The notes under the pieces: model-generated | Seen by the model: the letters and a program-made list of their open reading frames with translations, nothing else | What the model was told of the DNA's origin: nothing | Databases searched by the model: none | Program-made: the position numbers and the translations under genes | NCBI RefSeq assembly: GCF_900155475.1 | Contig: NZ_FXAM01000001.1 | Location: 2,862,881-2,926,880 of the forward strand | Reading direction: 5' to 3' | Length of the DNA stretch: 64,000 nt | From: Methylomagnum ishizawai | GTDB lineage: Bacteria; Pseudomonadota; Gammaproteobacteria; Methylococcales; Methylococcaceae | Shown here: positions 53,329 to 61,809 of the stretch, in pieces | Numbering within the stretch: position 1 is the first letter of the stretch | Layout of the letters: every line of letters starts with the position of its first letter

Positions 53329-54096
53329 ATGGCCAACTTCAAAACCCATCTCTACGCCGCCTCCGGCATCGGCGGACTGGCCGCCATCGCCTGCATGAAG
53401 GCGGGAGCCGTCCCCTACCCGGAAACCCCGCTCCTGCTGGCGCTCGGCACCCTCGGCGGACTCCTGCCCGATATCGACTCCGAACACTCGGTCCCGGTCC
53501 GCATCGGTTTCAACCTGCTGGCCCTGGCCCTGGCCTTCCTAGTCATGTTCCAGTTCGCGGGTAAATACACCGTCCTGGAACTGGCGGCGATCTGGCTGGC
53601 GGTGTTCCTGGCGGTACGCTATGGGGTGTTGGAGGTCTTCAACGCCTGCACCCGCCACCGGGGGATTTTCCACTCGGTGCTGGCGGCGGTGTTCTTCGCG
53701 CTCTGCACGGTCGATCTTTCGGCGCATTTGTTCGACAGGCCGAACGCCCTGGCCTGGCTGCACGGGGCTTTCATCGGGATGGGCTATCTGGTGCATCTGG
53801 TCCTGGACGAGATGTACAGCGTGGACCTACTGAACCGCAGGCTCAAGCTCTCGTTCGGCTCCGCCCTGAAACCCGCCAGCTTCAAGAACTGGCGGGCCAC
53901 CCTGTTGATGGCGCTGGCGGTGGTGGTGGTCTATAGCGCCGCGCCCTCGCCCGAAGGCTTCCGCGCCCGCACCTGGAGCAAGCTGGAAGCCCATTATGCC
54001 GGACAAAAACCCTGGCTGATCCCCGACACCGGCCATTGGTTCGACAACCTGGGCGGCACGCTGAAACGCTGGCTGGGCCTGGGGGGCGGGCCATGA
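53329..54096 (+). CDS. YdjM-like membrane-bound metal-dependent hydrolase (DUF457)
   Basis: 255 aa. Family hallmarks: NFKTHLYAASGIGGLAAIAC with His7 near the N-terminus (shown in part), LLPDIDSEHS near residue 45, ACTRHRGIFHSVLAAVFFAL and GYLVHLVLDEMYSVDLL. His/Asp residues mark a putative metal site facing the cytoplasm, between several helices. YdjM is induced by DNA damage in E. coli and members are linked to phospholipase-like activity; role here unknown. Its stop overlaps the next gene by ATGA. Confidence 0.85.
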   Translation: MANFKTHLYAASGIGGLAAIACMKAGAVPYPETPLLLALGTLGGLLPDIDSEHSVPVRIGFNLLALALAFLVMFQFAGKYTVLELAAIWLAVFLAVRYGVLEVFNACTRHRGIFHSVLAAVFFALCTVDLSAHLFDRPNALAWLHGAFIGMGYLVHLVLDEMYSVDLLNRRLKLSFGSALKPASFKNWRATLLMALAVVVVYSAAPSPEGFRARTWSKLEAHYAGQKPWLIPDTGHWFDNLGGTLKRWLGLGGGP

Positions 54097-54941
54097 CAGC
54101 CCGTTGGCGGCGAACCGTGCGGGCCTTGGCCCTGCCCGGAATCGCGGTCCTGGCCTGGGCCGGCCGCGATTTCTTCACCATCGGCCTCGACAGGCTGGAC
54201 CTCGCCATGCACGGAAAATATACGGTGGAACAACGCCTGGCCCAATTCGGCGGGGATGCCCGGACCCGGCTGGAGCCTTATTTCATGGCGGCGGGCTTGC
54301 CCTTCCCGCCGCAGGAACTAGCCTTCCTGGCCTTCAAACAGGAACGCCGTCTGGAAGTCTTCGCCCGGAGCGCGGACGGTCCTTGGCGGCAGGTGCGGGA
54401 TTACCCCATCCAGGGGGCCAGCGGTCGGGCCGGGCCCAAATTGCGCGAGGGCGACCGCCAAGTGCCGGAAGGACTCTACCGGGTGGTCCTGCTCAATCCG
54501 AACAGCCGCTTCCATGTGTCCTTGCGGCTGGATTATCCCAATGCCTGGGACCGGAAGATGGGCCTGCGCGACGGGCGCGGCGACCTGGGCTCGGACATCA
54601 TGATCCACGGCAAATCGGTGTCGGTAGGCTGCCTCGCCATGGGCGACACGGCGGCGGAGGATTTGTTCACCCTGGCGGCGCTGACCGGCCCGGAACGGAT
54701 ACGGGTGTGGATCGGGCCTTGGGATTGGCGCGGCCAGCCCCGGACGGGATTGCCGGAGGACGCCCCGGCCTGGACGGCGGGGCTATATGAAAAATTGCGG
54801 GAGGAAATTGGCGGGATTCGCCAAGCCGGGCGGCTAAAACCACCCGGCGGGCCACCAGTCCGGGAACTCAGCCCCGGCCAAAGGCGCGGTTCACATTGCC
54901 CTTCATGCCGCGCATCATGTTCATCAAATTGCCCTTCTTGA
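54093..54941 (+). CDS. L,D-transpeptidase (YkuD fold)
   Basis: 282 aa. Start ATG at 54093 overlaps the YdjM-like stop by 4 nt. An N-terminal hydrophobic segment (LALPGIAVLAWAGRDFF) is a signal or anchor; the YkuD domain holds the catalytic HGKSVSVGCLAMG near residue 185 (His, Cys). Such enzymes form 3-3 cross-links or attach lipoproteins to peptidoglycan. The last 25 codons run into ffh on the opposite strand, overlapping 74 bp, with a Cys-rich tail (CPSCRASCSSNC) probably of no function. Intact catalytic core. Confidence 0.85.
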   Translation: MTARWRRTVRALALPGIAVLAWAGRDFFTIGLDRLDLAMHGKYTVEQRLAQFGGDARTRLEPYFMAAGLPFPPQELAFLAFKQERRLEVFARSADGPWRQVRDYPIQGASGRAGPKLREGDRQVPEGLYRVVLLNPNSRFHVSLRLDYPNAWDRKMGLRDGRGDLGSDIMIHGKSVSVGCLAMGDTAAEDLFTLAALTGPERIRVWIGPWDWRGQPRTGLPEDAPAWTAGLYEKLREEIGGIRQAGRLKPPGGPPVRELSPGQRRGSHCPSCRASCSSNCPS

Positions 54942-56229
54942 ACTTCTTCATCATCTTCTGCATCTGGTCGTACTGCTTCAGCATCTTGTTAACCTCCTGC
55001 ACATCGGTGCCGGAACCCTTGGCGATGCGGGATTTGCGCGAGGTGTTGATGAGGTCCGGGGACGAGCGTTCCTGCTTGGTCATCGAGTCGATGATGACGA
55101 TCTGCCTGACCCATTCGTCGTCGCTGATCTTGTCGCGGACATGCTGGGGCACGCTGGCACCGCCCGGCATCTTGTCCAGCATCGCCGAAATACCGCCCAG
55201 GTTCTTGAGCTGCTGCAACTGGTCGTAATAATCGTTGAGATCGAAGGTCTTGCCCTTCTCGATCTTCTTGACCAGCTTCTCGGCCTTTTCCTTGTCGATC
55301 TTGCGCTCGGCATCCTCGATCAAGGACAGCACGTCGCCCATGCCCAAAATCCGGGAAGCGACGCGGTCGGGATGGAAGCGTTCCAGCGCGGCGGTCTTCT
55401 CGCCCACGCCCATGAACTTGATCGGCTTGCCGGTGATATGGCGCACCGACAGCGCCGCGCCGCCGCGGGCGTCGCCATCGGTCTTGGTCAAGACCACGCC
55501 AGTCAAGGGCAGCGCGTCGCCGAAGGCCTTGGCGGTATTGGCGGCGTCCTGGCCGGTCATGGAATCGACCACGAACAGGGTTTCGATAGGCTTGACGGCG
55601 GCGTGGATGCGCTGGATTTCGTCCATCATCGCCTGGTCGATGTGGAGCCGACCGGCGGTATCGACGATCAGCACATCCTTGTATTTCTTGCGGGCGTGTT
55701 CCAGGGCGTTCTTGGCGATATCGACCGGGTCTTGGGAAGGATCGCTGGGAAAGAAATCGGCCCCGACTTCAACGGCGAGGGTCTTCAATTGCTCGATGGC
55801 GGCGGGGCGGTAAACGTCGGCGCTGACCAGGGTGACGGAACGGCGCTCGTTCTCCTTGAGCCAGCGGGCCAACTTGGCGGCGGTGGTGGTCTTGCCCGCG
55901 CCCTGGAGACCAGCCATCAGGATCACGGCGGGCGGCTGGGTGGCGAGGCTCAGCTTTTCATGGGCCTGGCCCATCACCGCGATGAGTTCCTCGTTGACGA
56001 TCTTGATGAAGGACTGGCCGGGCGAGAGGCTCCCCTGCACATCCTGGCCGAGGGCGCGGGTCTTGACGTGTTCGATGAAATCCTTGACCACGGGCAGGGC
56101 CACATCCGCTTCCAGGAGGGCCATGCGGACTTCGCGCAGGGTCTCTTGGATATTGGTTTCGGTCAACCGGCCATGGCCGCGGATTTTCTTGAGGGATTGG
56201 GTGAATCGTTCGGTTAAGTTATCAAACAT
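54868..56229 (-). CDS. ffh: Signal recognition particle protein Ffh
   Basis: 453-aa GTPase that binds 4.5S RNA and signal peptides on ribosomes. Helical N domain, G domain with GLQGAGKTTTAAKLARWL near residue 108, LVSADVYRPAAIEQL and DTAGRLHIDQ, then the Met-rich M domain (MQKMMKKFKKGNLMNMMRGM near residue 425). Full length. The 4.5S RNA gene is not in this window. A leader of about 150 nt with a hairpin precedes it. The 3' end overlaps the L,D-transpeptidase. Confidence 0.97.
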   Translation of the reverse strand: MFDNLTERFTQSLKKIRGHGRLTETNIQETLREVRMALLEADVALPVVKDFIEHVKTRALGQDVQGSLSPGQSFIKIVNEELIAVMGQAHEKLSLATQPPAVILMAGLQGAGKTTTAAKLARWLKENERRSVTLVSADVYRPAAIEQLKTLAVEVGADFFPSDPSQDPVDIAKNALEHARKKYKDVLIVDTAGRLHIDQAMMDEIQRIHAAVKPIETLFVVDSMTGQDAANTAKAFGDALPLTGVVLTKTDGDARGGAALSVRHITGKPIKFMGVGEKTAALERFHPDRVASRILGMGDVLSLIEDAERKIDKEKAEKLVKKIEKGKTFDLNDYYDQLQQLKNLGGISAMLDKMPGGASVPQHVRDKISDDEWVRQIVIIDSMTKQERSSPDLINTSRKSRIAKGSGTDVQEVNKMLKQYDQMQKMMKKFKKGNLMNMMRGMKGNVNRAFGRG

Positions 56230-56334
56230 GGCTTTCGCATCCTAAGGACTGGCGCAGCATTCCGCATCGCTTATATCTCTGGTATCACGCAGGACCGTGA
56301 ACCGCCCGGCCAGGAACGGCGGGCGCGAATTCCC

Positions 56335-56394
56335 GGCGCGGGATTGGGCCACCGGGGAAAATCCCGCGCCACTTCATCTTGGTCGGACATTATG
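56335..56394 (-). promoter_or_regulatory. Possible ffh promoter and 5' leader hairpin
   Basis: Minus strand TGGCATAAT (56397-56389) is an extended -10; -35 is poor. Immediately downstream GGCGCGGGATT and AATCCCGCGCC (56370-56360 and 56345-56335) pair as a perfect 11-bp stem with 14-nt loop near the predicted 5' end. It may stabilise or regulate ffh mRNA. The rest of the 334-bp gap 56230-56563 shows no other feature. Confidence 0.4.
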
Positions 56395-56563
56395 CCAGAG
56401 TCCTTCCCTTCGCGGGTACATCAACATCAAGCCATTGTTTCCGCTTGGATTCCCCTGCGAAAAGACCGTTCGACACAGCGCCGGGATACGGGGCGGTTCC
56501 AAGCTTGAAGCGCAGCCGGGCGGCGGCCCAAGCGCCGGGCGCGGACATTCGCCGCGACGGGCT

Positions 56564-57931
56564 TCAGGCCAGGAAACCGAGATTCGCCACCGGGAACCGG
56601 CTCAGGTGCGGGAAGATCGTGGCCAGGTCGGCATCGCTCACACCGAACCAATGCGCCAGGGTCGCGGCGTATTGCTCGACGGAAGTGGTGGGGATCAGCC
56701 GCCCGTAATCGGCATCGTCGGGCCCGTCCAAGGTCAGATCGGGGAAAAGGCCGTAAAGCGCGCCCCCGACCACCGACCCGCCAGCGGCGAAATGGATATT
56801 GCCCCAGCCATGGTCGGTGCCATCGCCATTGGAGGTCAGGGTCCTGCCGAAATCGGACATCGTGAAGCTGGTGACCGCGCTGCCGACGCCGAATTCCTCC
56901 ATGGCCGCGTGGAAGCTGGAAACCGCCGAGGAAAGCTGCCCGAGGAGATCGGCATGGCGGTTGAGTTGATCGTCGTGGGTGTCCCAACTGCCGAGGGTGG
57001 TGAAAAACACCTGGCGGGTGACGCCCAGGGTTTGCCGGATGCTGATGATCCGGGCCACCATTTGCAACTGGGCCGACAACCCGTTGCCCGGCCAGTAGCC
57101 CGAACCGATAGAACCCTGCTGCAACGCGCTGTTCAAGATGGCTTGCAGGTCCAGGCTGGCTTTGATGGATTTCACATATTCCTTTTGCAACAGCCGACCG
57201 GAAGTGGCGGCGGTGTCCAGGATATTCTTGAACAGGTTGCTGCGGTTATCGGTGGGGCTGCTGGAGATCACCGCCAAGCGGTTGACCCCGCCGGGGCCGA
57301 TGTTGTACGGGGACTTCATCTGGCCGGTTTGGAACAGGTTATTACCGGCCACGGAAATCCCCGGCGGCAAGGGAACGCCGCTATTGGCATTCGCCAGCTT
57401 GTCGGCGATGAGGCCACCCCAACCGACTTTCTGCACCGCGTCGGGCTGGCTCGACATCCATTGATCGGACTGGTCGTTATGCGAAAACAGCTGGGGCGGG
57501 AGCGAGATGCCGCCCTTGTAGTCCCTTTTGGTGGTCGGTTGCAGCAAGGTGCCGCTATTCACGACGAACGCCAAGCGGCCGGCATCGAACAGGTCGCGCA
57601 GGCCGGGCGTGGCGGGATGCAATCCATAATTTTGGTCGGCTGCCAGCACTCCCGCCAGAGGCAACAGCTTGTCGGCCGCCAGCGCGAGATTGCGGCGGGA
57701 TTGGGCGTAGATGGCATAACGCGCCGGGTCGGTCGGGACCAACAGGTTGAATCCATCGTTGCCACCGGCCAGGAAGATGCAGACCAGGGCGCGGTAATCC
57801 CGGGCCGTGGCGGCGGTGGCCGTCGTGGTTCCGGCCAGGAGTCCCAAGGCGGAGCGGGCACCCAGGGCACCGGCGGACATCAGGCCGCCGCGCAGGAACT
57901 CGCGGCGGGTCCAGGGTTTGGATGAGGTCAT
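56564..57931 (-). CDS. DUF1501 family Tat-exported protein
   Basis: 455 aa. The twin-Arg signal WTRREFLRGGLMSAGALGA and hydrophobic core send it to the periplasm. DUF1501 markers: LVCIFLAGGNDGFNLLVPTD near residue 52 (in part), NSGTLLQPTTKRDY, FFTTLGSWDTHDDQLNRHA and TMSDFGRTLTSNGDGTDHGW, an alkaline-phosphatase-superfamily-like fold. Partner DUF1800 lies 14 bp upstream; the two families co-occur widely and are thought to work together, function unproven. Confidence 0.92.
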   Translation of the reverse strand: MTSSKPWTRREFLRGGLMSAGALGARSALGLLAGTTTATAATARDYRALVCIFLAGGNDGFNLLVPTDPARYAIYAQSRRNLALAADKLLPLAGVLAADQNYGLHPATPGLRDLFDAGRLAFVVNSGTLLQPTTKRDYKGGISLPPQLFSHNDQSDQWMSSQPDAVQKVGWGGLIADKLANANSGVPLPPGISVAGNNLFQTGQMKSPYNIGPGGVNRLAVISSSPTDNRSNLFKNILDTAATSGRLLQKEYVKSIKASLDLQAILNSALQQGSIGSGYWPGNGLSAQLQMVARIISIRQTLGVTRQVFFTTLGSWDTHDDQLNRHADLLGQLSSAVSSFHAAMEEFGVGSAVTSFTMSDFGRTLTSNGDGTDHGWGNIHFAAGGSVVGGALYGLFPDLTLDGPDDADYGRLIPTTSVEQYAATLAHWFGVSDADLATIFPHLSRFPVANLGFLA

Positions 57932-57945
57932 GGCGAAACTCCCGG

Positions 57946-59607
57946 TCAGGTCTGGATAAGGTAGTAGGGCGAGGAAATCACCAGGTACAGCGCGTCCAAA
58001 GCCCGTAGGGTGCCCGCCGAGGCTCCGGTGCCCAGCGCCACCTTGGTCAGGTAGGTCGCCAAGCTGCTCTTGACGGCTGTCGGCATCCGCCTGCCGGTGA
58101 GGAGTTGATCGAGATAATCGACCAGGGTCGCGGGTTTCGCGGCGCGGACCCGCAGCGCTTCGATATCAACCAGGAGATTGTTGAGGTCGAGGTAGGGATT
58201 GCCCGAGTAGTACCATTGGATACGGCCCCACAATTCGTTGTGGAGCTGGGTACTCTGGGTCTCGGTCACCATCTGGAATTCGGGGGCGACCAGCCCCTTG
58301 TTCTTGATGGCCCCGTTGGGCGCGTAATCGGGCCGGAAGAAATTGAACACGCTGGGGGCCGACAGCGGGGCTTGGCCGATGCTGGACTCGGGATACAGGT
58401 AGGGGACGGTGCCATCCGGCAGCGCCACATTGAAAGCCCGCCAAAGATGCGCCATGACCAGGAGCGGTTCGCGCAGCTTCCCGAAATTCGCGTTGGCCGC
58501 CGGGCCGCGCCGGGCCTCGTCGTCCAACAGGATGGCTTCGATCACCGCCTTCATGTCGCCGCGCACGCCCTGGCCGTTGTCGTTGAACTTGGCCGCCACC
58601 CGCCCGACATAGGCCGGGGAGGGATTGCTGGTCACCAGGCGCTGGATCAGTTGCCGCCCGATGAAGGGGCCGACGTTGGGATGATTGAAGATCGTGTCCA
58701 GCGCCAGCTTGAGATCGGAGGCCGCCGTGCCCCGCGCCGGCACCCGGACTTGATCGAGGATGGTTTTCGCGGCGCGGTCGTGATAGTCGCCAAAGGCCCG
58801 CATCCCAATCCGCCAGTCGTCGCCATCGGTAAAGTAAAGCGAATCGCCCCAGGTCCAGCCGGTGAACACCCGCGCGAGTCCTTCCACCTCGGCCTGGATG
58901 TAGGTCGGTATCGGTTGGCCATCCTGGAGCATGGGCAATCCCTGCGGGTCCAGTCGCACCAAGCCGATGGTGAATAATTGCATCACCTCGCGGGCGTAGT
59001 TCTCATCGGCGCGAATCCCGAGCAAGGGGTCGGGCTTTTGATTGCCGAGCATGGACAGGAAACGGCCCATCGCCGGCGACAGCGTAACCCGCTCCAGGAT
59101 ATCCCGGAAGTTGCCGAAGGCGTTGCGGACCAGCACATCGTAGTAAACGGCCAGGGCGTTCTGGGGAATACCGGAATTGCGCTCCGACACCACGAAAATT
59201 TCCGACAGCGCGAACGCCACCCGCTGCCGCAGTTGGTCCGGTGCCCGCACGGCCAGCCGCCACCAGACTTCCATGCGGTTTTCCCGGCTGCTGTTGTTCT
59301 GGGTTTGATTCAGCGTGGCGAGGTGGCAGGAGGCGTCCAGGCCGTATTGTTCCTTTATCCACGCCGAAAGCGGCATATGCTTCAAATGGTCGATGTCGCG
59401 CTGGGTCGAACCGAACGTGGCCTGGTTCAAAAAACGCACCGCTTCCACCGCCGTCACGCCATTGCTTCCAGCGGCGTTGGCGGGATAGGTGATCGGTGCC
59501 CAAGGGTCCACGCAGTCCGCGGGTTCGGCCCCCGCCGCCGCACAATGGCCTTGGCCGAACAATACCAAAAGACCCAGGATGGAAGCCGAAATACGTCCGC
59601 GTTTCAT
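57946..59607 (-). CDS. DUF1800 family exported protein
   Basis: 553 aa. Sec-type signal ILGLLVLFGQGHCAAAGA. DUF1800 landmarks: VEAVRFLNQATFGSTQRDID near residue 53 (in part), VAFALSEIFVVS, NYAREVMQLFTIGL (conserved), EVEGLARVFTGWTWG, FNHPNVGPFIGRQLIQRLV and SVFNFFRPDYAPNG. Helical periplasmic protein, activity unknown. Operon with DUF1501 downstream. Confidence 0.93.
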   Translation of the reverse strand: MKRGRISASILGLLVLFGQGHCAAAGAEPADCVDPWAPITYPANAAGSNGVTAVEAVRFLNQATFGSTQRDIDHLKHMPLSAWIKEQYGLDASCHLATLNQTQNNSSRENRMEVWWRLAVRAPDQLRQRVAFALSEIFVVSERNSGIPQNALAVYYDVLVRNAFGNFRDILERVTLSPAMGRFLSMLGNQKPDPLLGIRADENYAREVMQLFTIGLVRLDPQGLPMLQDGQPIPTYIQAEVEGLARVFTGWTWGDSLYFTDGDDWRIGMRAFGDYHDRAAKTILDQVRVPARGTAASDLKLALDTIFNHPNVGPFIGRQLIQRLVTSNPSPAYVGRVAAKFNDNGQGVRGDMKAVIEAILLDDEARRGPAANANFGKLREPLLVMAHLWRAFNVALPDGTVPYLYPESSIGQAPLSAPSVFNFFRPDYAPNGAIKNKGLVAPEFQMVTETQSTQLHNELWGRIQWYYSGNPYLDLNNLLVDIEALRVRAAKPATLVDYLDQLLTGRRMPTAVKSSLATYLTKVALGTGASAGTLRALDALYLVISSPYYLIQT

Positions 59608-59995
59608 GGATAGGTATCCCCCCTTAGCTGGAAATAAACTGGAATATGCGCATGAGTACGCTTAAAGATGGAAGCCGCGGGCGGAAATTACCGTGAGGTG
59701 TTTGGCGAAATTGCGTGGCCATTTCGACATAGAACCACGGCGCTCCTGGTGGTTCGCCCGAACGCCGAGTCCTAGGGGGGCGAGAGCCATCGACCATGAT
59801 GAGTAAGGCTCATCGCCATCTCCGGGAAGCCCACGGGCGGACCGACGTTCTCCACCGGATTGACGGCCTGGGGCGAGCGCCCGCCTCCGCCACAGAACGC
59901 ACCGGATTTAACATATTGATTTTCAAAGGGAAGCATGTGGGAAATGCGGGGATGGACTTGCGGGAAAGACAATGCCAGACTAGGGAAAAGAGGAC
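59608..59995. other. Gene-free divergent region between DUF1800 and ypjD
   Basis: 388 bp holding the divergent start regions. A small plus-strand frame near 59796-59999 lacks an RBS and family resemblance. No tRNA, riboswitch or repeat could be supported. Confidence 0.4.
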
Positions 59996-60004
59996 ATGAT
60001 TCCG

Positions 60005-60811
60005 ATGAATTCGACACTATTCGGCACCGCCGCCATTTCCGCCTATCTCGCCTCGACCCTGCTGCTGCTCCGCTCCCTGCGCCCCGGCTTCGATCCCGCC
60101 ACGCAACGCTACGCCAGTTTGGGTTTGGCCGGGCTGGCCTGTGTCCTGCACCTCGCCGCCAACCTGTCCGCAGGGCGGGGCTTGTTGGATTTCAGCTTCC
60201 TCAGCGCCCTGTCCACCGTGGTCTGGCTGGTGGTAACCATCGTGCTGCTGGCCGCGCTGTTCAAGCCAGTGGATAAGCTCGGCCTCGTGGTGTTCCCGCT
60301 GTCGGCCGGCATCCTCGGCCTCAAGCTGGTGGTACCGGAGGGCGCCCACCTCGTGCGCGAGCCAAGCTGGCCGATGACGGCGCATATCCTCTCTTCGCTC
60401 CTGGCCTATAGCTTCCTCAATATCGCGGCGATCCAGGCGATCCTGCTGGCAGCGCAGGATTGCTGCCTCAGGGCGCGCCACCTCGGCGGCCCCTTGGTGC
60501 GCTCGCTGCCGCCCCTACAGACCATGGAAGCGCTGCTGTTCCAATTGATCGGCGCGGGCTTCGCCCTGCTCACGGTATCGCTGGTGACGGGATTCTTGTT
60601 CCTGGAGAACATGTTCGCGCAGCATCTGGCCCATAAGACCATCTTGTCGATCCTGGCCTGGGTGCTGTTCGCGGTGCTGCTGTCGGGAAGGATCAGGGCC
60701 GGGTGGCGAGGACAGACCGCCATCCGCTGGACCTTGGGGGGGTTTGTCGCGCTGATGCTCGCCTATTTCGGCAGCAAGATGGTATTGGAATGGATTCTAG
60801 GCCGGACCTGA
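60005..60811 (+). CDS. ypjD: CcsA/YpjD-family cytochrome c assembly-type membrane protein
   Basis: 268 aa from ATG at 60005 (MNSTLFGTAAIS); the ATG at 59996 adds three residues and has GAGG only 2 nt upstream. Eight predicted helices of the HemX/CcsA group, with conserved His in AHILSSLLAYSFLNIAAIQ and HLAHKTILSILAWVLF and the LFQLIGAGFALLTVSLVTG segment. YpjD usually sits divergent to ffh; here the DUF1501/DUF1800 pair separates them. Role in haem or cytochrome c handling is inferred from family. Confidence 0.88.
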   Translation: MNSTLFGTAAISAYLASTLLLLRSLRPGFDPATQRYASLGLAGLACVLHLAANLSAGRGLLDFSFLSALSTVVWLVVTIVLLAALFKPVDKLGLVVFPLSAGILGLKLVVPEGAHLVREPSWPMTAHILSSLLAYSFLNIAAIQAILLAAQDCCLRARHLGGPLVRSLPPLQTMEALLFQLIGAGFALLTVSLVTGFLFLENMFAQHLAHKTILSILAWVLFAVLLSGRIRAGWRGQTAIRWTLGGFVALMLAYFGSKMVLEWILGRT

Positions 60812-60817
60812 AGCGGC

Positions 60818-61201
60818 TTATTGATAGGCCAGCAACGGTTCCCTGGATGCGGGACCGTCCGGCGGACCGGCCAGTTCGATGGCGAGTAACGCCAGGTCTT
60901 CGTCGGAGAGGATATCAAACCCGGACTCCACGCCCGCCAGCCAGCCGGTGGCTTGGCCGGCCCCGATGAACTTGCGGACGGTGGCATCGACGACCCGGAT
61001 ATGCTCCATCACCCCGACCAGGAAAATACGATCCGCGCCCGAGACCTCATCCACACCCAGCATCCGCTCGAACAAGGCGGTACGTTGATGTTCTAGTTCG
61101 TCCATTTCATCCCAATAGCCGCCGATGGCCGCCGATAAGATGGAATTCGAGAGTTCCAGCAAGATTTCGGCTTGTTCGCGTATTTCATGTGCGTTTGTCA
61201 T
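60818..61201 (-). CDS. FliT-like flagellar chaperone (first of tandem pair)
   Basis: 127 aa, all-helical: EQAEILLELSNSILSAAIGG, WDEMDELEHQRTALFERML (the Trp-x2-LxxxExxR pattern of FliT-like proteins), RIFLVGVMEHIRVVDATV, then an acidic C-terminal extension. FliT binds FliD before export. Downstream of fliD and a second FliT-like gene on the same strand, 12 bp after the latter. Family assignment rests on pattern and context. Confidence 0.65.
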   Translation of the reverse strand: MTNAHEIREQAEILLELSNSILSAAIGGYWDEMDELEHQRTALFERMLGVDEVSGADRIFLVGVMEHIRVVDATVRKFIGAGQATGWLAGVESGFDILSDEDLALLAIELAGPPDGPASREPLLAYQ

Positions 61202-61213
61202 GGCTACCCTCGC

Positions 61214-61543
61214 TTAATAAGATGATTCATCCCTGACCGCCAGGTATGCGTTTTTACCCTGTCGGCCAAGTTGAATTTGGCGCAATTGTCCGGCGGCCTG
61301 ATCCCGCTCCTGTTCCACCAAAGCTACGGTCTGGGCATCCAGGGCGAGTATGTTTTCCACGGTGTCGGTCAGGAAACGCCGATCTTCCGGGTCCGATAGG
61401 TCGATCAGAAAGAGTTGGCTCAAGGCTTCGGTGCGCCGTCTCTCGGCCTCGGCGATCCCGGCCCAGGCTCCTTGGGTCGCCAAGGCGAGCAAGCGCCGGG
61501 ACAAGGCCAATACTGTTTCCGCCTGGGACCGCAATTCGGACAT
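61214..61543 (-). CDS. FliT-like flagellar chaperone (second of tandem pair)
   Basis: 109 aa from ATG at 61543 (MSELRSQAETVLALSRRLLA). Helical with WAGIAEAERRRTEALSQLFL, LTDTVENILALDAQTVALVE and a basic/Gln tail, the same layout as its neighbour (Trp-x3-Glu-Arg-Arg-x2-Leu). Follows fliD by 266 bp. Two FliT-like genes in a row suggest duplication with different clients. Confidence 0.65.
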   Translation of the reverse strand: MSELRSQAETVLALSRRLLALATQGAWAGIAEAERRRTEALSQLFLIDLSDPEDRRFLTDTVENILALDAQTVALVEQERDQAAGQLRQIQLGRQGKNAYLAVRDESSY

Positions 61544-61809
61544 CCGCTCCACCGCTAAACAGGGCGACCGCCGGGCCGCTCCCGACCGCCGCCATAAAAC
61601 CCGCCCGTCGGGAGCCGATTCTCCTCGGCTCCAACCGGCGCATCTTTTCAACAGCACGAAGTGTGGTCGAGGGTTGTCGGGTTTTAAATACGTGGGAATA
61701 CCGTATCACCCAACCATGACATACCTGGATAAACCACTGTTTAAAAAGCAAATAATACCATACCAGGGTATCTTGAAACCCAATGGCGGAGGCTTGGACT
61801 GGCGGATGC

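Noticed and set aside
55141-56217. Plus-strand open frame opposite ffh
   Set aside because: Antisense shadow of an essential conserved gene.
59772-60017. Small frames on both strands upstream of ypjD that could be a gene remnant
   Set aside because: No RBS, no recognisable family, and it overlaps the ypjD start; not enough support for a pseudogene.
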